64,000 nucleotides of DNA from Roseovarius halotolerans. GTDB lineage: Bacteria; Pseudomonadota; Alphaproteobacteria; Rhodobacterales; Rhodobacteraceae. The stretch covers positions 434,001 to 498,000 of the forward strand of contig NZ_FWFU01000004.1 of NCBI RefSeq assembly GCF_900172255.1, read 5' to 3'. Every line of letters starts with the position of its first letter. Position 1 is the stretch's first letter. Shown here one piece after another: positions 8,432 through 17,658 of the stretch. The notes beneath the pieces were generated by a model that saw only the letters and a program-made list of their open reading frames with translations, made no database searches and was not told the DNA's origin. The translations under genes were made by a program, and so were the position numbers.

Positions 8432-11365
8432 ATGTTGAAAGAAAAGACCCGGAGCAGGTTGGCGCGCGAGATCGAGGGAGAGGTCCGGCTGGACGCGTTT
8501 TCGCGCGGACGCTACGCCACCGATGCCTCGATCTATCAGATTATGCCGGCGGCCGTGGTCATTGCAAAATCCACAGATGATGTGGCGGCGGCCCTTGATG
8601 CCTCTCGCGAAGCCGGTCTGCCGCTGACGATGCGCGGCGGCGGCACCTCGCAATGCGGCCAGACGGTCAATTCGGGTCTGATTGTCGATTGCTCGAAACA
8701 TCTCAACCGAATTCTGGAGCTGGACGTCGAGGGCCGTCGCGCCGTGGTCGAACCGGGAATCGTGCTCGACGATCTCAACCGTCAGCTCAAGCCGCATGGC
8801 CTGTGGTTTCCGGTCGATGTCTCCACCGCGTCGCGCGCCACGATAGGGGGCATGGTCGGCAACAATTCCTGCGGTTCGCGCTCGCTGCGCTATGGCACCA
8901 CGCGCGACAATGTCGAGCGAATCGAAGGGCTGCTGGCTGATGGCTCCCTGTTTGACTTCGGCCCCGGAAGCGGCAATCGCGTGCCGGAACCGCTGCTGCG
9001 CCAGATGCTTGAACTTGGCGCCCGCGAGGCGGACGAGATCGAAGCGCGCTTCCCGAAGGTTCAGCGGCGCGTGGGCGGCTACAATATCGACGCGCTGGTG
9101 CCGGGGGCGGCGCCCATCAATCTTGCACACCTGCTGATTGGCTCCGAAGGGACGCTCGGACTCTCCACCGCGATCGAGATACGGCTCTCGCCCCTGCCCT
9201 CGAAGACCCGCGTGCTTGGCGTCTGTCATTTCCCCACCTTCCGCGCCGCGATGGAGGCAGCAAAGCCGCTTGTCGGGCTGGGTCCGACATCGGTCGAACT
9301 CGTGGACAAGACGATGATCGGACTGGCGCGATCGATCCCGATCTATGCCAAGACACTCGAGGAGTTCGTGCGCGGCGAGCCCGCCGCCATGCTCTTCGTC
9401 GAGTTCGCCGATACACCGCCGGAGAACGAGGAGAACATGCGCCGCCTTGCCGACACGATGGCCGATCTCGGCTATGGCTTCGGCAAGGAAGGCGCATATC
9501 AGGGCGGGGTCGTCGAAGTCTGGGACATGGCCCTTGCCGCCGATATCGGCGAACTGCGCAAGGCCGGGCTCAATATCATGATGTCGATGAAGGACGAGGG
9601 AAAGCCAGTCTCCTTCGTCGAGGATTGCGCCGTCCCGCTGGAACATCTGGCCGACTACACCGACAGGCTGACCGAAGTGTTCCACAGTCATGGCACCGAA
9701 GGCACCTGGTATGCGCATGCCTCGGAAGGGTGCCTACATGTCCGCCCCGTCCTCAACCTCAAGCTGGACAAGGACGTGCGCGTCATGCGCGAAATCGCGG
9801 AAGCCGCCTTCGAGATGGTGCGCGATTACAAGGGCTCGCACTCAGGCGAACATGGCGACGGCATCGTGCGCTCGGAGTTCCACGGCAAGATGTTCGGGCC
9901 GCGTATCCTTGCGGCCTTCGAGGAGGTCAAGACCGCCTTCGATCCTGACAGCCAGCTCAATCCGGGCAAAATCGTTCATGCGCCGAAGATGGATGACCGC
10001 AGTCTGATGCGTTATCCGCCGGATTACGATTTTGCCGACCTCCAGAACGGCCATGACTGGTCCGCCTGGCCCGGAAAGGGTGGCGGCTTCCAGGGCGCGA
10101 TCGAGATGTGCAACAACAATGGCGCCTGCCGGAAACTGCAAGGCGGCGTGATGTGTCCCAGCTATCGGGTCACCCGGGACGAGCGCGACGTGACGCGCGG
10201 GCGGGCCAACACCCTGCGCCTGGCCCTTTCAGGACGCTTGGGGAAAGATGCGCTCTATTCGGACGAGATGGCCGAAACGATGAAACTCTGCGTCAGTTGC
10301 AAAGCCTGCAAGCGCGAGTGCCCGACCGGTGTCGACATGGCGAGGATGAAAACCGAGGTCCTTTATCAGCGCGGTCAGAAGCTGGGTTATGGGCTGCGCG
10401 AACGGCTGATCGCCGAAATGCCGCGCTATGCGCGGGTGGCGGTGGCGCTGCGCTGGCTGGTGGCGCTGCGCAACAAGGTGCCGCTGCTGGCGGCATTGGG
10501 AGAGCGGATCACAGGTTTGGCGCGCCAACGCAGCCTGCCAGGTTTTCGCGCCGACTTCTTCCGCGACTCCGAGGTCGGGAAAACGCCCGGAAAAGGCGGA
10601 GCAGGCAAGGTCGTGCTGTTCACAGATACGTTCAACCGCTGGATGGAGCCCGACATTCCGCGCGCCGCCCTGAGGGTGCTGGAACGCGCCGGATACGAGG
10701 TGATCACCGCCCAAAGCCCCGGTCGCCGCCCGCTGTGCTGCGGGCGCACCTACCTGGCTGCGGGCATGATCGACCGCGCCCGCGATGAGGCCCGCCGCAC
10801 GCTGACGGCGCTCTTGCCGCATGTCCGCGCGGGCACACCGATCATCGGCCTTGAACCATCGTGCCTGCTAACCTTGCGCGACGAGTTCCTGACGCTGCTT
10901 CCCGGCGCCGAAGCAAAGGCGCTTTCCGAAAACGCGATGCTGTTCGAGGAGTTCATCGCGCGCGAGGCACGGGCGGGTCGCCTCAATCTGCCGATGACCC
11001 CGTCCGCCGGGGCCGCGCATGTCCATGGCCACTGCCACCAGAAGGCCGCTGGCGTGATGAGCGACATGGATCAATCTCTTGGGTTGGTGCCGGGGCTGGA
11101 GGCGGCCAACATCGAAAGCAGTTGCTGCGGCATGGCGGGCGCCTTCGGCTATGGCGCGGAAACCTATGACGTATCGATGAAGATGGGCGAGTTGTCCCTG
11201 CTGCCAGCTGTCCGCAAGGCCGCGCCGGACGACCTGATCGTGGCGAATGGCACCTCCTGCCGCCATCAGATCGCGGATGGCACCGGCCGCCGCGCCTTGC
11301 ACATTGCGGAAGTTTTCGACAGAGCGTCCGAAAATGCGCTAGAACGGGGGCAGGACAGTGTTTAA
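8432..11365 (+). CDS. FAD-linked 2-hydroxyacid dehydrogenase fused to an Fe-S/CCG domain protein
   Basis: A 977-residue fusion that resembles GlcD/Dld joined to GlcF. Residues about 40-265 form a PCMH-type FAD domain (TMRGGGTSQCGQ, ATIGGMVGNNSCGSRS), and 270-540 an FAD-oxidase C-terminal domain with SGEHGDGIVRSEF. Two cysteine clusters follow: CNNNGACRKLQGGVMC near 560 and CVSCKACKRECP near 620. Two CCG domains come next, with LCCGRTYLAAGM near 770 and SCCGMAGAFGYG near 897. Such enzymes oxidise D-lactate, glycolate or D-2-hydroxyglutarate and pass electrons to the quinone pool. The substrate is not evident. The divergent glyoxylate-dependent aminotransferase hints at glycolate. It overlaps the GntR gene if that starts at GTG 11358. 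Confidence 0.87.
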   Translation: MLKEKTRSRLAREIEGEVRLDAFSRGRYATDASIYQIMPAAVVIAKSTDDVAAALDASREAGLPLTMRGGGTSQCGQTVNSGLIVDCSKHLNRILELDVEGRRAVVEPGIVLDDLNRQLKPHGLWFPVDVSTASRATIGGMVGNNSCGSRSLRYGTTRDNVERIEGLLADGSLFDFGPGSGNRVPEPLLRQMLELGAREADEIEARFPKVQRRVGGYNIDALVPGAAPINLAHLLIGSEGTLGLSTAIEIRLSPLPSKTRVLGVCHFPTFRAAMEAAKPLVGLGPTSVELVDKTMIGLARSIPIYAKTLEEFVRGEPAAMLFVEFADTPPENEENMRRLADTMADLGYGFGKEGAYQGGVVEVWDMALAADIGELRKAGLNIMMSMKDEGKPVSFVEDCAVPLEHLADYTDRLTEVFHSHGTEGTWYAHASEGCLHVRPVLNLKLDKDVRVMREIAEAAFEMVRDYKGSHSGEHGDGIVRSEFHGKMFGPRILAAFEEVKTAFDPDSQLNPGKIVHAPKMDDRSLMRYPPDYDFADLQNGHDWSAWPGKGGGFQGAIEMCNNNGACRKLQGGVMCPSYRVTRDERDVTRGRANTLRLALSGRLGKDALYSDEMAETMKLCVSCKACKRECPTGVDMARMKTEVLYQRGQKLGYGLRERLIAEMPRYARVAVALRWLVALRNKVPLLAALGERITGLARQRSLPGFRADFFRDSEVGKTPGKGGAGKVVLFTDTFNRWMEPDIPRAALRVLERAGYEVITAQSPGRRPLCCGRTYLAAGMIDRARDEARRTLTALLPHVRAGTPIIGLEPSCLLTLRDEFLTLLPGAEAKALSENAMLFEEFIAREARAGRLNLPMTPSAGAAHVHGHCHQKAAGVMSDMDQSLGLVPGLEAANIESSCCGMAGAFGYGAETYDVSMKMGELSLLPAVRKAAPDDLIVANGTSCRHQIADGTGRRALHIAEVFDRASENALERGQDSV

Positions 11366-12041
11366 GGATCACCAAACAGCCCATATGAGCCAGTTGAAGC
11401 CAGAGCCAATCGGGCGCACAGCCCTTGCCGTGGAAATCACGAACAGGCTGCGCCAGATGATCCTGGAGGGTCAGTTGCAGCCGGGTGAGAAAATCAACGA
11501 GAAGCTGCTGACGACCCAGTTCGGCGTGTCCCGCACGCCTCTGCGCGAAGCACTCAAGGTCCTGGCCGCTGAGGGACTTCTCGAGCTGATTCCGCATCGC
11601 GGCGCGGTCATCACCCGCCAGAGCGAAGCGGAACTCGCCGAAGTCTTTCAGGTCCTCGCCGCGCTCGAGGCGCTGGCCGGGGAACTGGCGGCGCTGAATG
11701 CCACTGAAGCCGAAATCGCCCGCATCGCAACCATGACCGCGGAACTGCGCCGCTCATACGATGAAACCGACCGGCCCACCTATTTCCGCATCAATCAGGC
11801 GATCCACAAAGCGATCCTGCACGCCGCGAAGAACGAGAGCCTTGCCAAGTCGCATGAATTGCTGGCCTACCGCGTTCAGCGCGCCCGGTATCAGGCGAAC
11901 CTGACGCCCGAACGCTGGCGCGCCGCTGTTGAGGAACACGAGGCGATTGCAAATGCCCTTGCCACGCGCGATGCCGCGAACTGCGCAACGCTCATGAAAA
12001 ATCACCTGCTCAGAAAGTTCGCCTCGATCTCGGCGCAATAG
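11358..12041 (+). CDS. GntR-family regulator with FCD domain
   Basis: Predicted transcription factor of 227 residues. The winged helix lies at about residues 20-85 (LRQMILEGQLQPGEKINE, QFGVSRTPLREALKVLAAEG), followed by an all-helical FCD ligand domain with RINQAIHKAILHAAKN and a C-terminal EEHEAIANAL helix. The GTG at 11358 overlaps the dehydrogenase stop by 8 nt, while ATG 11385 is an alternative with a poorer ribosome site. It is co-transcribed with the FAD/Fe-S gene and is the likely regulator of the divergent promoter with the 8368-8386 repeat. The effector may be a hydroxy or keto acid; this is inference. Confidence 0.9.
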   Translation: MFKDHQTAHMSQLKPEPIGRTALAVEITNRLRQMILEGQLQPGEKINEKLLTTQFGVSRTPLREALKVLAAEGLLELIPHRGAVITRQSEAELAEVFQVLAALEALAGELAALNATEAEIARIATMTAELRRSYDETDRPTYFRINQAIHKAILHAAKNESLAKSHELLAYRVQRARYQANLTPERWRAAVEEHEAIANALATRDAANCATLMKNHLLRKFASISAQ

Positions 12042-12130
12042 ACCGGGATCTCCGCCGCCTGTCCGAGCGCACAATACCAGGGCGAGGACGGGGCGCAGGC
12101 GTCAGTGCAGACACCCGCACCCCGCAGACT

Positions 12131-15037
12131 TTATCCCAAGGCGTCGCTGCAGCGCTTGCAGGTGCCGGGATGCGCATGGCTGCCGACATCCGGCAGGATC
12201 TTCCAGCAGCGCATGCATTTCGCACCCATTGCCCGCTCGAACACCACGCCGACATCCTCAACCTCGGGCATGCGGAAGGCCTCGTTCGGCATCGGATCGC
12301 CGGTCAAAACGATATCTGAGGTGATGCATACATCCTCGAAGTTCACGCTCTTGAGCGCTGCAAGCATCTCGGGGTCAAGCACATGCACGACCGGGGCCGC
12401 CTCGAGGCTCGCGCCGATCACCTTGTCGGTACGCTGGATTTCCAATGCAGCCGTCACCACGCGGCGCGCCTTCCGGACCTTTGCCCATTTCGCCGCCAGC
12501 GGCTCGTTGAGCCAATCGGCGGGGGTTTCGGGTATATCGACCAGGTGGACGCTGGCATCATCGCCCGCGTTCCGTTCCAGCCAGACCTCCTCCATCGTGA
12601 AGGTCAAGACCGGCGCAAGCCAAGTGGTCAGGCGGTGGAACAGAAGGTCCAGCACCGTGCGGGCTGCGCGCCGCCGCGCGGTGTCACCGTCGCAATAAAG
12701 CGCGTCCTTGCGGATATCGAAATAGAAGGCTGACAATTCCACCGTGCAGAAGTTGAACAGCTGCTGCACGACACCTTGGAAATCGTATGATTCATAGCCC
12801 TTGCGCACTGTGTGATCCAGCTCGGCCAGACGGTGAAGAACCCATCGTTCGAGTTCGGGCATATCCGCCGGATCGACGCGGTCGCTTTCCGAGAAATGCG
12901 CAAGCGCCCCCAGCATGAAGCGCATGGTGTTGCGCAGGCGGCGATAACCGTCGGCCACACCTTTGAGGATCTCCGGCCCGATCCGCAAATCGGCGGTATA
13001 ATCCGACTGAGCCACCCAAAGACGCAGGATATCCGCGCCATATTGCTTGGTCACATCCTCGGGCGCGACGGTGTTGCCAAGCGACTTGGACATCTTGTTG
13101 CCCTTCTCGTCCAGCGTGAAACCATGCGTCAGCACCCCGCGATAAGGCGCGCGGCCAATGGTGCCACAGGCCTGAAGCATCGAGGAGTGGAACCAGCCGC
13201 GATGCTGATCGGTGCCTTCGAGGTAGAGATCGGCCAACCCGTCCTCGGACCCATCCTCGCGGTCGCGCAGCACGAAAGCATGGGTCGAACCGGAATCGAA
13301 CCACACATCCAGGATGTCATCGACCTTGTTCCACTCGGACGGATCGTAATCATTGCCAAGGAAACGCTCCTTGGCGCCGGGCTTATACCAGGCATCCGCG
13401 CCCTCGGCCTCGAACGCATCGAGGATGCGGGCATTCACCTTTTCGTCGCGCAGCAGGTAGTCGGGATCACTTGGCATCGCGCCCACTTTGGTAAAGCAGG
13501 TCAGCGGCACGCCCCAGGCGCGCTGGCGGCTCAGCACCCAGTCTGGCCGCGCCTCGATCATCGAGTACAGCCGGTTGCGACCGGTGCGCGGCGTCCAGGT
13601 CACCAGCTCGTCGATTGAGGTCAGCGCGCGTTCGCGGATCGTCTTGCCATAGGTATCCTGCCCGTCGCCGACCTCGCGGTCGATGGCGGCGAACCATTGC
13701 GGCGTGTTGCGATAGATCACCGGCGCCTTGGAGCGCCAGGAATGCGGATAGCTGTGCTTGATCTTGCCGCGTGCCAACAGGCCGCCGACCTCGACCAGCT
13801 TGTCGATCACGGTCTTGTTGGCATTACCTTCCTTGCCCTTGCGATCAAGGATATAGGTGCCCCCGAAGAACGGCAGATCGGCGCGGAAACCGCCATCGTC
13901 CATCACGTTATAGGTGATGACCTGCTCCAGCATCCCGAGGCCGCGGTACAGCTCGAATTCCTCCATCCCGTGCGAGGGCGCGCAATGGACGAAACCTGTC
14001 CCTTCCTCGTCGGTGACGAAATCGGCGGCGCGGAAATCACGCGGATCATCCCATTCGCCATTGCCGCCTTCGGCGCCGGCAAGCGGGTGGGCAAGGCTGA
14101 GGCCCGAAAGCTCGTCGGCGGTCACATCGCGGACCCGTTTCCACATGCTGTCTTCCAGCCGCGCGCGGGCCATGACATCTGCAGCCAGCTTGTCGGCAAG
14201 GATGAACCTGTCCCCTGCGTTCGCCCAGCATTCGCCAGGTGTGCCGGTGACCTCGTAGAGGCCATAGGCAAAGCTCTCGCCATAGACCACTGCCTTGTTC
14301 GACGGGATCGTCCAGGGCGTCGTGGTCCAGATCACGACATTGGCACCCTTCAGATCACCTTCGGTCACGACCGGGAACTTCACCCAGATGGTAAAGCTTT
14401 CCTTGTCGTGATACTCGACCTCGGCCTCGGCCAGGGCGGTCTTTTCGACGGGCGACCACATCACCGGCTTGGAGCCCTGGTAAAGCGTGCCGGTCATCAG
14501 AAATTTCTGAAACTCTTCCGCGATGATCCGTTCGGCCCGGAAGTCCATGGTGAGATAGGGTTTTTCCCACTTTCCCGTGACCCCAAGACGCTTGAACTCG
14601 TCGCGTTGGATACCGATCCAGCCCTCTGCGAAGCGGCGGCATTCCTGGCGGAAATCGACGATATCCACCTCGTCCTTGTTCTTGCCCTTGGCGCGATACT
14701 GCTCTTCGATCTTCCATTCGATCGGCAGGCCGTGGCAATCCCAGCCGGGGATGTAGCGGGCATCGCGGCCCATCATCTGCTGCGAGCGCACGACCATGTC
14801 CTTGAGGATCTTGTTGAGCGCGTGGCCGATATGGAGATGGCCGTTGGCGTAGGGCGGGCCGTCATGCAGGGTAAAGGGCTTGCGGCCCTCGGCGCGCTCG
14901 CGCAGGCGGTCGTAGATGCCGATGCGTTCCCAGCGATCCAGCCATTCGGGTTCGCGCTTGGGCAGGCCGGCGCGCATGGGAAAATCGGTTTCCGGCAGGT
15001 TCAGCGTGTCTTTGTAGTCGGGTGTTTCGGCGCTCAT
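12131..15037 (-). CDS. ileS: Isoleucyl-tRNA synthetase
   Basis: A class I aminoacyl-tRNA synthetase of 968 residues that charges tRNA-Ile. The nucleotide-binding motif GHLHIGHALNKIL, the editing-domain threonine stretch VVIWTTTPWTIPSNKA, the tryptophan-bearing GWDCHGLPIEWKIE and the KMSKSLGNTV loop are all present. A C-terminal zinc finger has CMRCW and CKRC. The start at 15037 follows AAGGA at a suitable distance; a GTG 18 nt upstream is possible but less likely. It is convergent with the GntR gene. Confidence 0.98.
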   Translation of the reverse strand: MSAETPDYKDTLNLPETDFPMRAGLPKREPEWLDRWERIGIYDRLRERAEGRKPFTLHDGPPYANGHLHIGHALNKILKDMVVRSQQMMGRDARYIPGWDCHGLPIEWKIEEQYRAKGKNKDEVDIVDFRQECRRFAEGWIGIQRDEFKRLGVTGKWEKPYLTMDFRAERIIAEEFQKFLMTGTLYQGSKPVMWSPVEKTALAEAEVEYHDKESFTIWVKFPVVTEGDLKGANVVIWTTTPWTIPSNKAVVYGESFAYGLYEVTGTPGECWANAGDRFILADKLAADVMARARLEDSMWKRVRDVTADELSGLSLAHPLAGAEGGNGEWDDPRDFRAADFVTDEEGTGFVHCAPSHGMEEFELYRGLGMLEQVITYNVMDDGGFRADLPFFGGTYILDRKGKEGNANKTVIDKLVEVGGLLARGKIKHSYPHSWRSKAPVIYRNTPQWFAAIDREVGDGQDTYGKTIRERALTSIDELVTWTPRTGRNRLYSMIEARPDWVLSRQRAWGVPLTCFTKVGAMPSDPDYLLRDEKVNARILDAFEAEGADAWYKPGAKERFLGNDYDPSEWNKVDDILDVWFDSGSTHAFVLRDREDGSEDGLADLYLEGTDQHRGWFHSSMLQACGTIGRAPYRGVLTHGFTLDEKGNKMSKSLGNTVAPEDVTKQYGADILRLWVAQSDYTADLRIGPEILKGVADGYRRLRNTMRFMLGALAHFSESDRVDPADMPELERWVLHRLAELDHTVRKGYESYDFQGVVQQLFNFCTVELSAFYFDIRKDALYCDGDTARRRAARTVLDLLFHRLTTWLAPVLTFTMEEVWLERNAGDDASVHLVDIPETPADWLNEPLAAKWAKVRKARRVVTAALEIQRTDKVIGASLEAAPVVHVLDPEMLAALKSVNFEDVCITSDIVLTGDPMPNEAFRMPEVEDVGVVFERAMGAKCMRCWKILPDVGSHAHPGTCKRCSDALG

Positions 15038-15251
15038 TGCGGGCGTCCTTGTCACTGTCGTATCTGGAAAAATCGTTTCATGGCATAGGTTTGCATGCCA
15101 ATAGCCCCGGCAACTCCTGTGGTCAGAGCGCCGGGCCGGTAATTCGGATGATGATTGCCGGGTTCCGCATCATGACCGCCTTATAGGCATGGTGCAAAGC
15201 GAGGTCCAGTGGGCGCTTGCAGAGCGCGGCGAGGCGCGCCACATAGGGGAC

Positions 15252-15662
15252 ATGACAAACGCGATGCCACCCCGATTCAACATCACGCGACCCGAGATCG
15301 AACGGGTCGTTGCGGCATTCTACGCGACCGTCAGACGCCACCCCGGACTGGCACCCGTTTTCGCGGCACAAGTGGATGACTGGACGGCGCATGAGGCGAA
15401 AGTGTCTGATTTCTGGGCAAATTCCATCCTTCACGAGCGCAGTTACGATGGCAGCCCGATGGCGGCCCATGTCAAGGCGGGCAATGTCAAACCGGGCATG
15501 TTCTCGACCTGGCTGGAGCTGTTCGACGCCACGTTGAAGGCCGAGCTGCCGCCCGAAAAGGCCGCTGCGTGGTCGGCGCTGGCGCATCGGATCGGGCGCA
15601 GCCTGCGCGCCGGCGTGGTCGAGCGCGAAACCCTGCCCGGAGGCATCCCCAAGCTGCGCTGA
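15252..15662 (+). CDS. Truncated haemoglobin, group III-like
   Basis: A 136-residue globin. ITRPEIERVVAAFYATVRRHPGLAPVF starts at residue 11, VSDFWANSIL is at 51-60, the probable proximal His73 is in MAAHVKAGNVKP, and the C-terminal ALAHRIGRSLRAGV helix follows. These are typical of group III (GlbP-type) truncated globins, which bind O2 or NO. Two in-frame starts compete (15252 and 15264); AGGGGA is 1 nt before the first and about 13 nt before the second. It is divergent from ileS across about 214 bp with no other gene. Physiological role unknown. Confidence 0.85.
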   Translation: MTNAMPPRFNITRPEIERVVAAFYATVRRHPGLAPVFAAQVDDWTAHEAKVSDFWANSILHERSYDGSPMAAHVKAGNVKPGMFSTWLELFDATLKAELPPEKAAAWSALAHRIGRSLRAGVVERETLPGGIPKLR

Positions 15663-15664
15663 GA

Positions 15665-15702
15665 GCGTACAAAACGGACGTTTTGTACGCCGGTTTTGTA
15701 CC
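15665..15702. repeat. Perfect palindrome with an added third half-site
   Basis: GCGTACAAAACG at 15665-15676 and CGTTTTGTACGC at 15679-15690 form a 12-bp perfect inverted repeat with a 2-nt spacer. A third half-site, GGTTTTGTACC, follows at 15692-15702, and a weaker ATTTCGTAC at 15725-15733. It begins 3 nt after the globin stop. With a 2-nt loop and no T-run it looks more like a protein-binding site than a terminator. The factor is not known to me. Confidence 0.75.
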
Positions 15703-15932
15703 GAAATCGGAAGCCGCCGCGCGGATTTCGTACAGAATGCGTTCCCGAGAACCCGCGACCCCCCCGCCGGGTTCCCTGCCCCGCGCGTCGATAGGCCCAT
15801 TTCTGCCGACCCTCTGCACCGAAACTGGCCGGACCCCGCCGGAAACCGCCCGGTCGCCAATTGGCGCTGCGGGACGGCGAAGCGATGGGCCAGACTGGAA
15901 GCACGGGGCAGGCAACTGCAATGGAGGAAATC

Positions 15933-16136
15933 ATGTATGGACCTCAACACGACCTCAATCGCGGCACCTCGCCGGACCCATATTCCGAGCCCAACCCGGT
16001 TGGCTCGCGTTCATCGCGGGGGTCGGTGATTGCATTGTTCGTCATCGTCGCCCTGATCGGCGGTTTCATCATGCTGGGCAGCCTGGGTGACGGTGCGACC
16101 ACCACCGAGCCCGCGGCGACGCAAGGCACGCAATAA
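15933..16136 (+). CDS. Small single-pass membrane protein of unknown function
   Basis: I do not recognise this 67-residue protein. A hydrophilic, Pro- and Gly-rich N-terminus (MYGPQHDLNRG...) leads to one membrane segment (about residues 30-49, SVIALFVIVALIGGFIMLG), then a short Thr/Ala-rich tail. The start at 15933 is set by a strong GGAGG five nt upstream. Upstream in-frame ATGs at 15921 and 15861 are poorer. It follows 270 bp without a gene that carries the palindrome cluster, and it ends before a clear terminator hairpin, so it is probably a monocistronic unit. Confidence 0.7.
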   Translation: MYGPQHDLNRGTSPDPYSEPNPVGSRSSRGSVIALFVIVALIGGFIMLGSLGDGATTTEPAATQGTQ

Positions 16137-16157
16137 CGACCACCACTCAAAGCAACG

Positions 16158-16190
16158 GATGCCGCCGGGTCACACAAGACCGGCGGCATC
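16158..16190. terminator. Bidirectional terminator hairpin
   Basis: GATGCCGCCGG and CCGGCGGCATC form an 11-bp stem around an 11-nt loop between the small membrane protein gene and the convergent ycjF-like gene. It is followed by a TATCTGT stretch on the plus strand. Confidence 0.75.
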
Positions 16191-16201
16191 TATCTGTCGT
16201 G

Positions 16202-17212
16202 CTATCGTCCCGTGCGAAACAGGCCGGTCAGGGCGCGTTTGACGATCCCGCTGACCGAGGGGCGGCGGGCGCGGGTGAAGGGCAGCGGGCGGCAGACCTC
16301 GAGAGCGGCGACGCCGACACGCGCGGTGAGCGCACCATTAACCACACCTTCACCAAATCTGCGCGATATCTTGGACATGACCCCGCCACCTGCAACGGAG
16401 CCGATCAGATCGTCGCCCACAGCCACAGCCCCCGTCGCCACCAGATGCGTGAGCACCGCGCGCGCCAGACGCCAGCTGCCAAGCGTGCCCGACCGCCCGC
16501 CATAGATTTCGGCGATGCGCCGGATCATGCGGATATTCGCGGTGAGCGCCGCCACAACATCCGCCAGCGCCAGCGGCACAACTGCCGTGACGGTCGCGAC
16601 CTGCCGGGCGGCGGCTTCGATCTCGAGGGTGGCCGCGCGGTCGAGCGGCGCCAGAAGCTCGGCCTCGGCCAGCGCGAACAGGCCCGTCGCATCGAACTGA
16701 TCGGGGAGGCGTTCGGCAAGGCGGTCGCGGCCCCAGCGCGTGTCTTCGCGCCCGGCGTAGAGCCGCGTCAGATCGCCGATCACGGCGCGGGCCGCAGCGA
16801 GGTCTTCGCCACCCAGCGCCTGATGGGCGCGCGATTGCAGCCGGTCGATCCGCGCCAGCCGCGCGAAAGCCGCGAGTTCGCGCAGCGCGATGACAAGAAG
16901 CACCACCACGAAGGCCAGGATCAACCCGCTGATCGCATAGCCCAGGAGCGGCGCGCGCTCGATCAGCCCGGTGACGAAATCCCATGCCGCCACCGAAACC
17001 GCAGCACCGAGGATCGCCATGAGCAAGCCCCAGAAAAGCCGCCCCAGCCGCGACGGACGGCGCGCCGCCAGCGTGGCGACGGTCTGCATGGCGCGGCCTT
17101 CGGGGGGTGTGGGCGCGTCGGGTTCAGGCACCGGCGGCGCACTGTCGGGGCCGGGCACGGCGCTGCTGTCGTCGCCATCGCCGAGGTCGATCAGGATCGG
17201 TCCCCTGGTCAT
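16202..17212 (-). CDS. YcjF-like inner-membrane protein (TIGR01620/DUF697 type)
   Basis: A 336-residue protein with an acidic Pro-rich N-terminus (residues 8-40) and two adjacent membrane segments near 60-80 and 88-110 (GLLMAILGAAVSVAAWDFV, GLILAFVVVLLVIALRELAAF). A long helical domain ends in the conserved Gly/Arg-rich part that includes ARVGVAALEVCRPLPF. YcjF proteins are usually encoded next to the ATPase YcjX, as here, and are linked to envelope stress, but the function is unproven. The start overlaps the stop of the GNAT gene as ATGA. The three genes form one coupled operon. Confidence 0.8.
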   Translation of the reverse strand: MTRGPILIDLGDGDDSSAVPGPDSAPPVPEPDAPTPPEGRAMQTVATLAARRPSRLGRLFWGLLMAILGAAVSVAAWDFVTGLIERAPLLGYAISGLILAFVVVLLVIALRELAAFARLARIDRLQSRAHQALGGEDLAAARAVIGDLTRLYAGREDTRWGRDRLAERLPDQFDATGLFALAEAELLAPLDRAATLEIEAAARQVATVTAVVPLALADVVAALTANIRMIRRIAEIYGGRSGTLGSWRLARAVLTHLVATGAVAVGDDLIGSVAGGGVMSKISRRFGEGVVNGALTARVGVAALEVCRPLPFTRARRPSVSGIVKRALTGLFRTGR

Positions 17213-17658
17213 GGATCGGGCCTTTCGCGTGACTGCCAGACCATATGGATATCCGGCATGTTTTCATCATTGCCCGCGCCATCGCTCCGGCCCGCCACAT
17301 CAAAGCCCTGGCGCGCGTAAAAGGCACGCGCCGGGCTGTTGGCCTCGAGCACCCAAAGCTCGAGCCGGGGCGAGCGGGTCTTGGCATCATCGAGAAGGGC
17401 ACGCGCCAGCCCCTGACGGCGGGCGCGGGGATGGACATAAAGCGCATGGATGCGCGCACCGTCGCGCGCGATGAACCCCGCCGGGCCGCGCGCGTCAAGG
17501 GCGATGCACACCCAGCCGCGCGAGATCACCTTGAGCATCAAGCCAAGGTCGCTGCGCTTGCTGCGCATGACCGGCAGCCAGGGCGTGGCACGGGTGAACG
17601 ACCACAGGATCGCCAGAAGCCACGGCGCATGGAAGATATGGGCGCGCGCCGGGGTCAC
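17209..17658 (-). CDS. GNAT-family N-acetyltransferase
   Basis: A 149-residue GNAT domain. The acetyl-CoA pyrophosphate loop region IHALYVHPRARRQGLARALLDDAKTR lies around residues 90-115 (R/Q-x-x-G-x-G/A pattern as RRQGLA), and the last strands LELWVLEANSPARAFYARQGF fit the family C-terminus. The start is GTG at 17658, overlapping the ycjX stop as GTGA, and its own stop overlaps ycjF. Its position, coupled between ycjX and ycjF, suggests that its target could be related to that membrane module. The substrate is unknown. Confidence 0.85.
   Translation of the reverse strand: MTPARAHIFHAPWLLAILWSFTRATPWLPVMRSKRSDLGLMLKVISRGWVCIALDARGPAGFIARDGARIHALYVHPRARRQGLARALLDDAKTRSPRLELWVLEANSPARAFYARQGFDVAGRSDGAGNDENMPDIHMVWQSRERPDP

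Noticed and set aside
8393..9718. Long open frame antisense to the FAD/Fe-S dehydrogenase
   Set aside because: Its protein has no family motif and mirrors the codon pattern of the gene on the other strand, a common effect of high GC.
13697..15088. 463-codon open frame antisense to ileS
   Set aside because: It lies wholly within ileS, has low-complexity composition and no recognisable domain.
15123..15950. 275-codon minus-strand frame covering the globin gene and the palindrome cluster
   Set aside because: It is antisense to the globin and to the small membrane gene, has no ribosome site and reads through the palindrome. It is best seen as a shadow.
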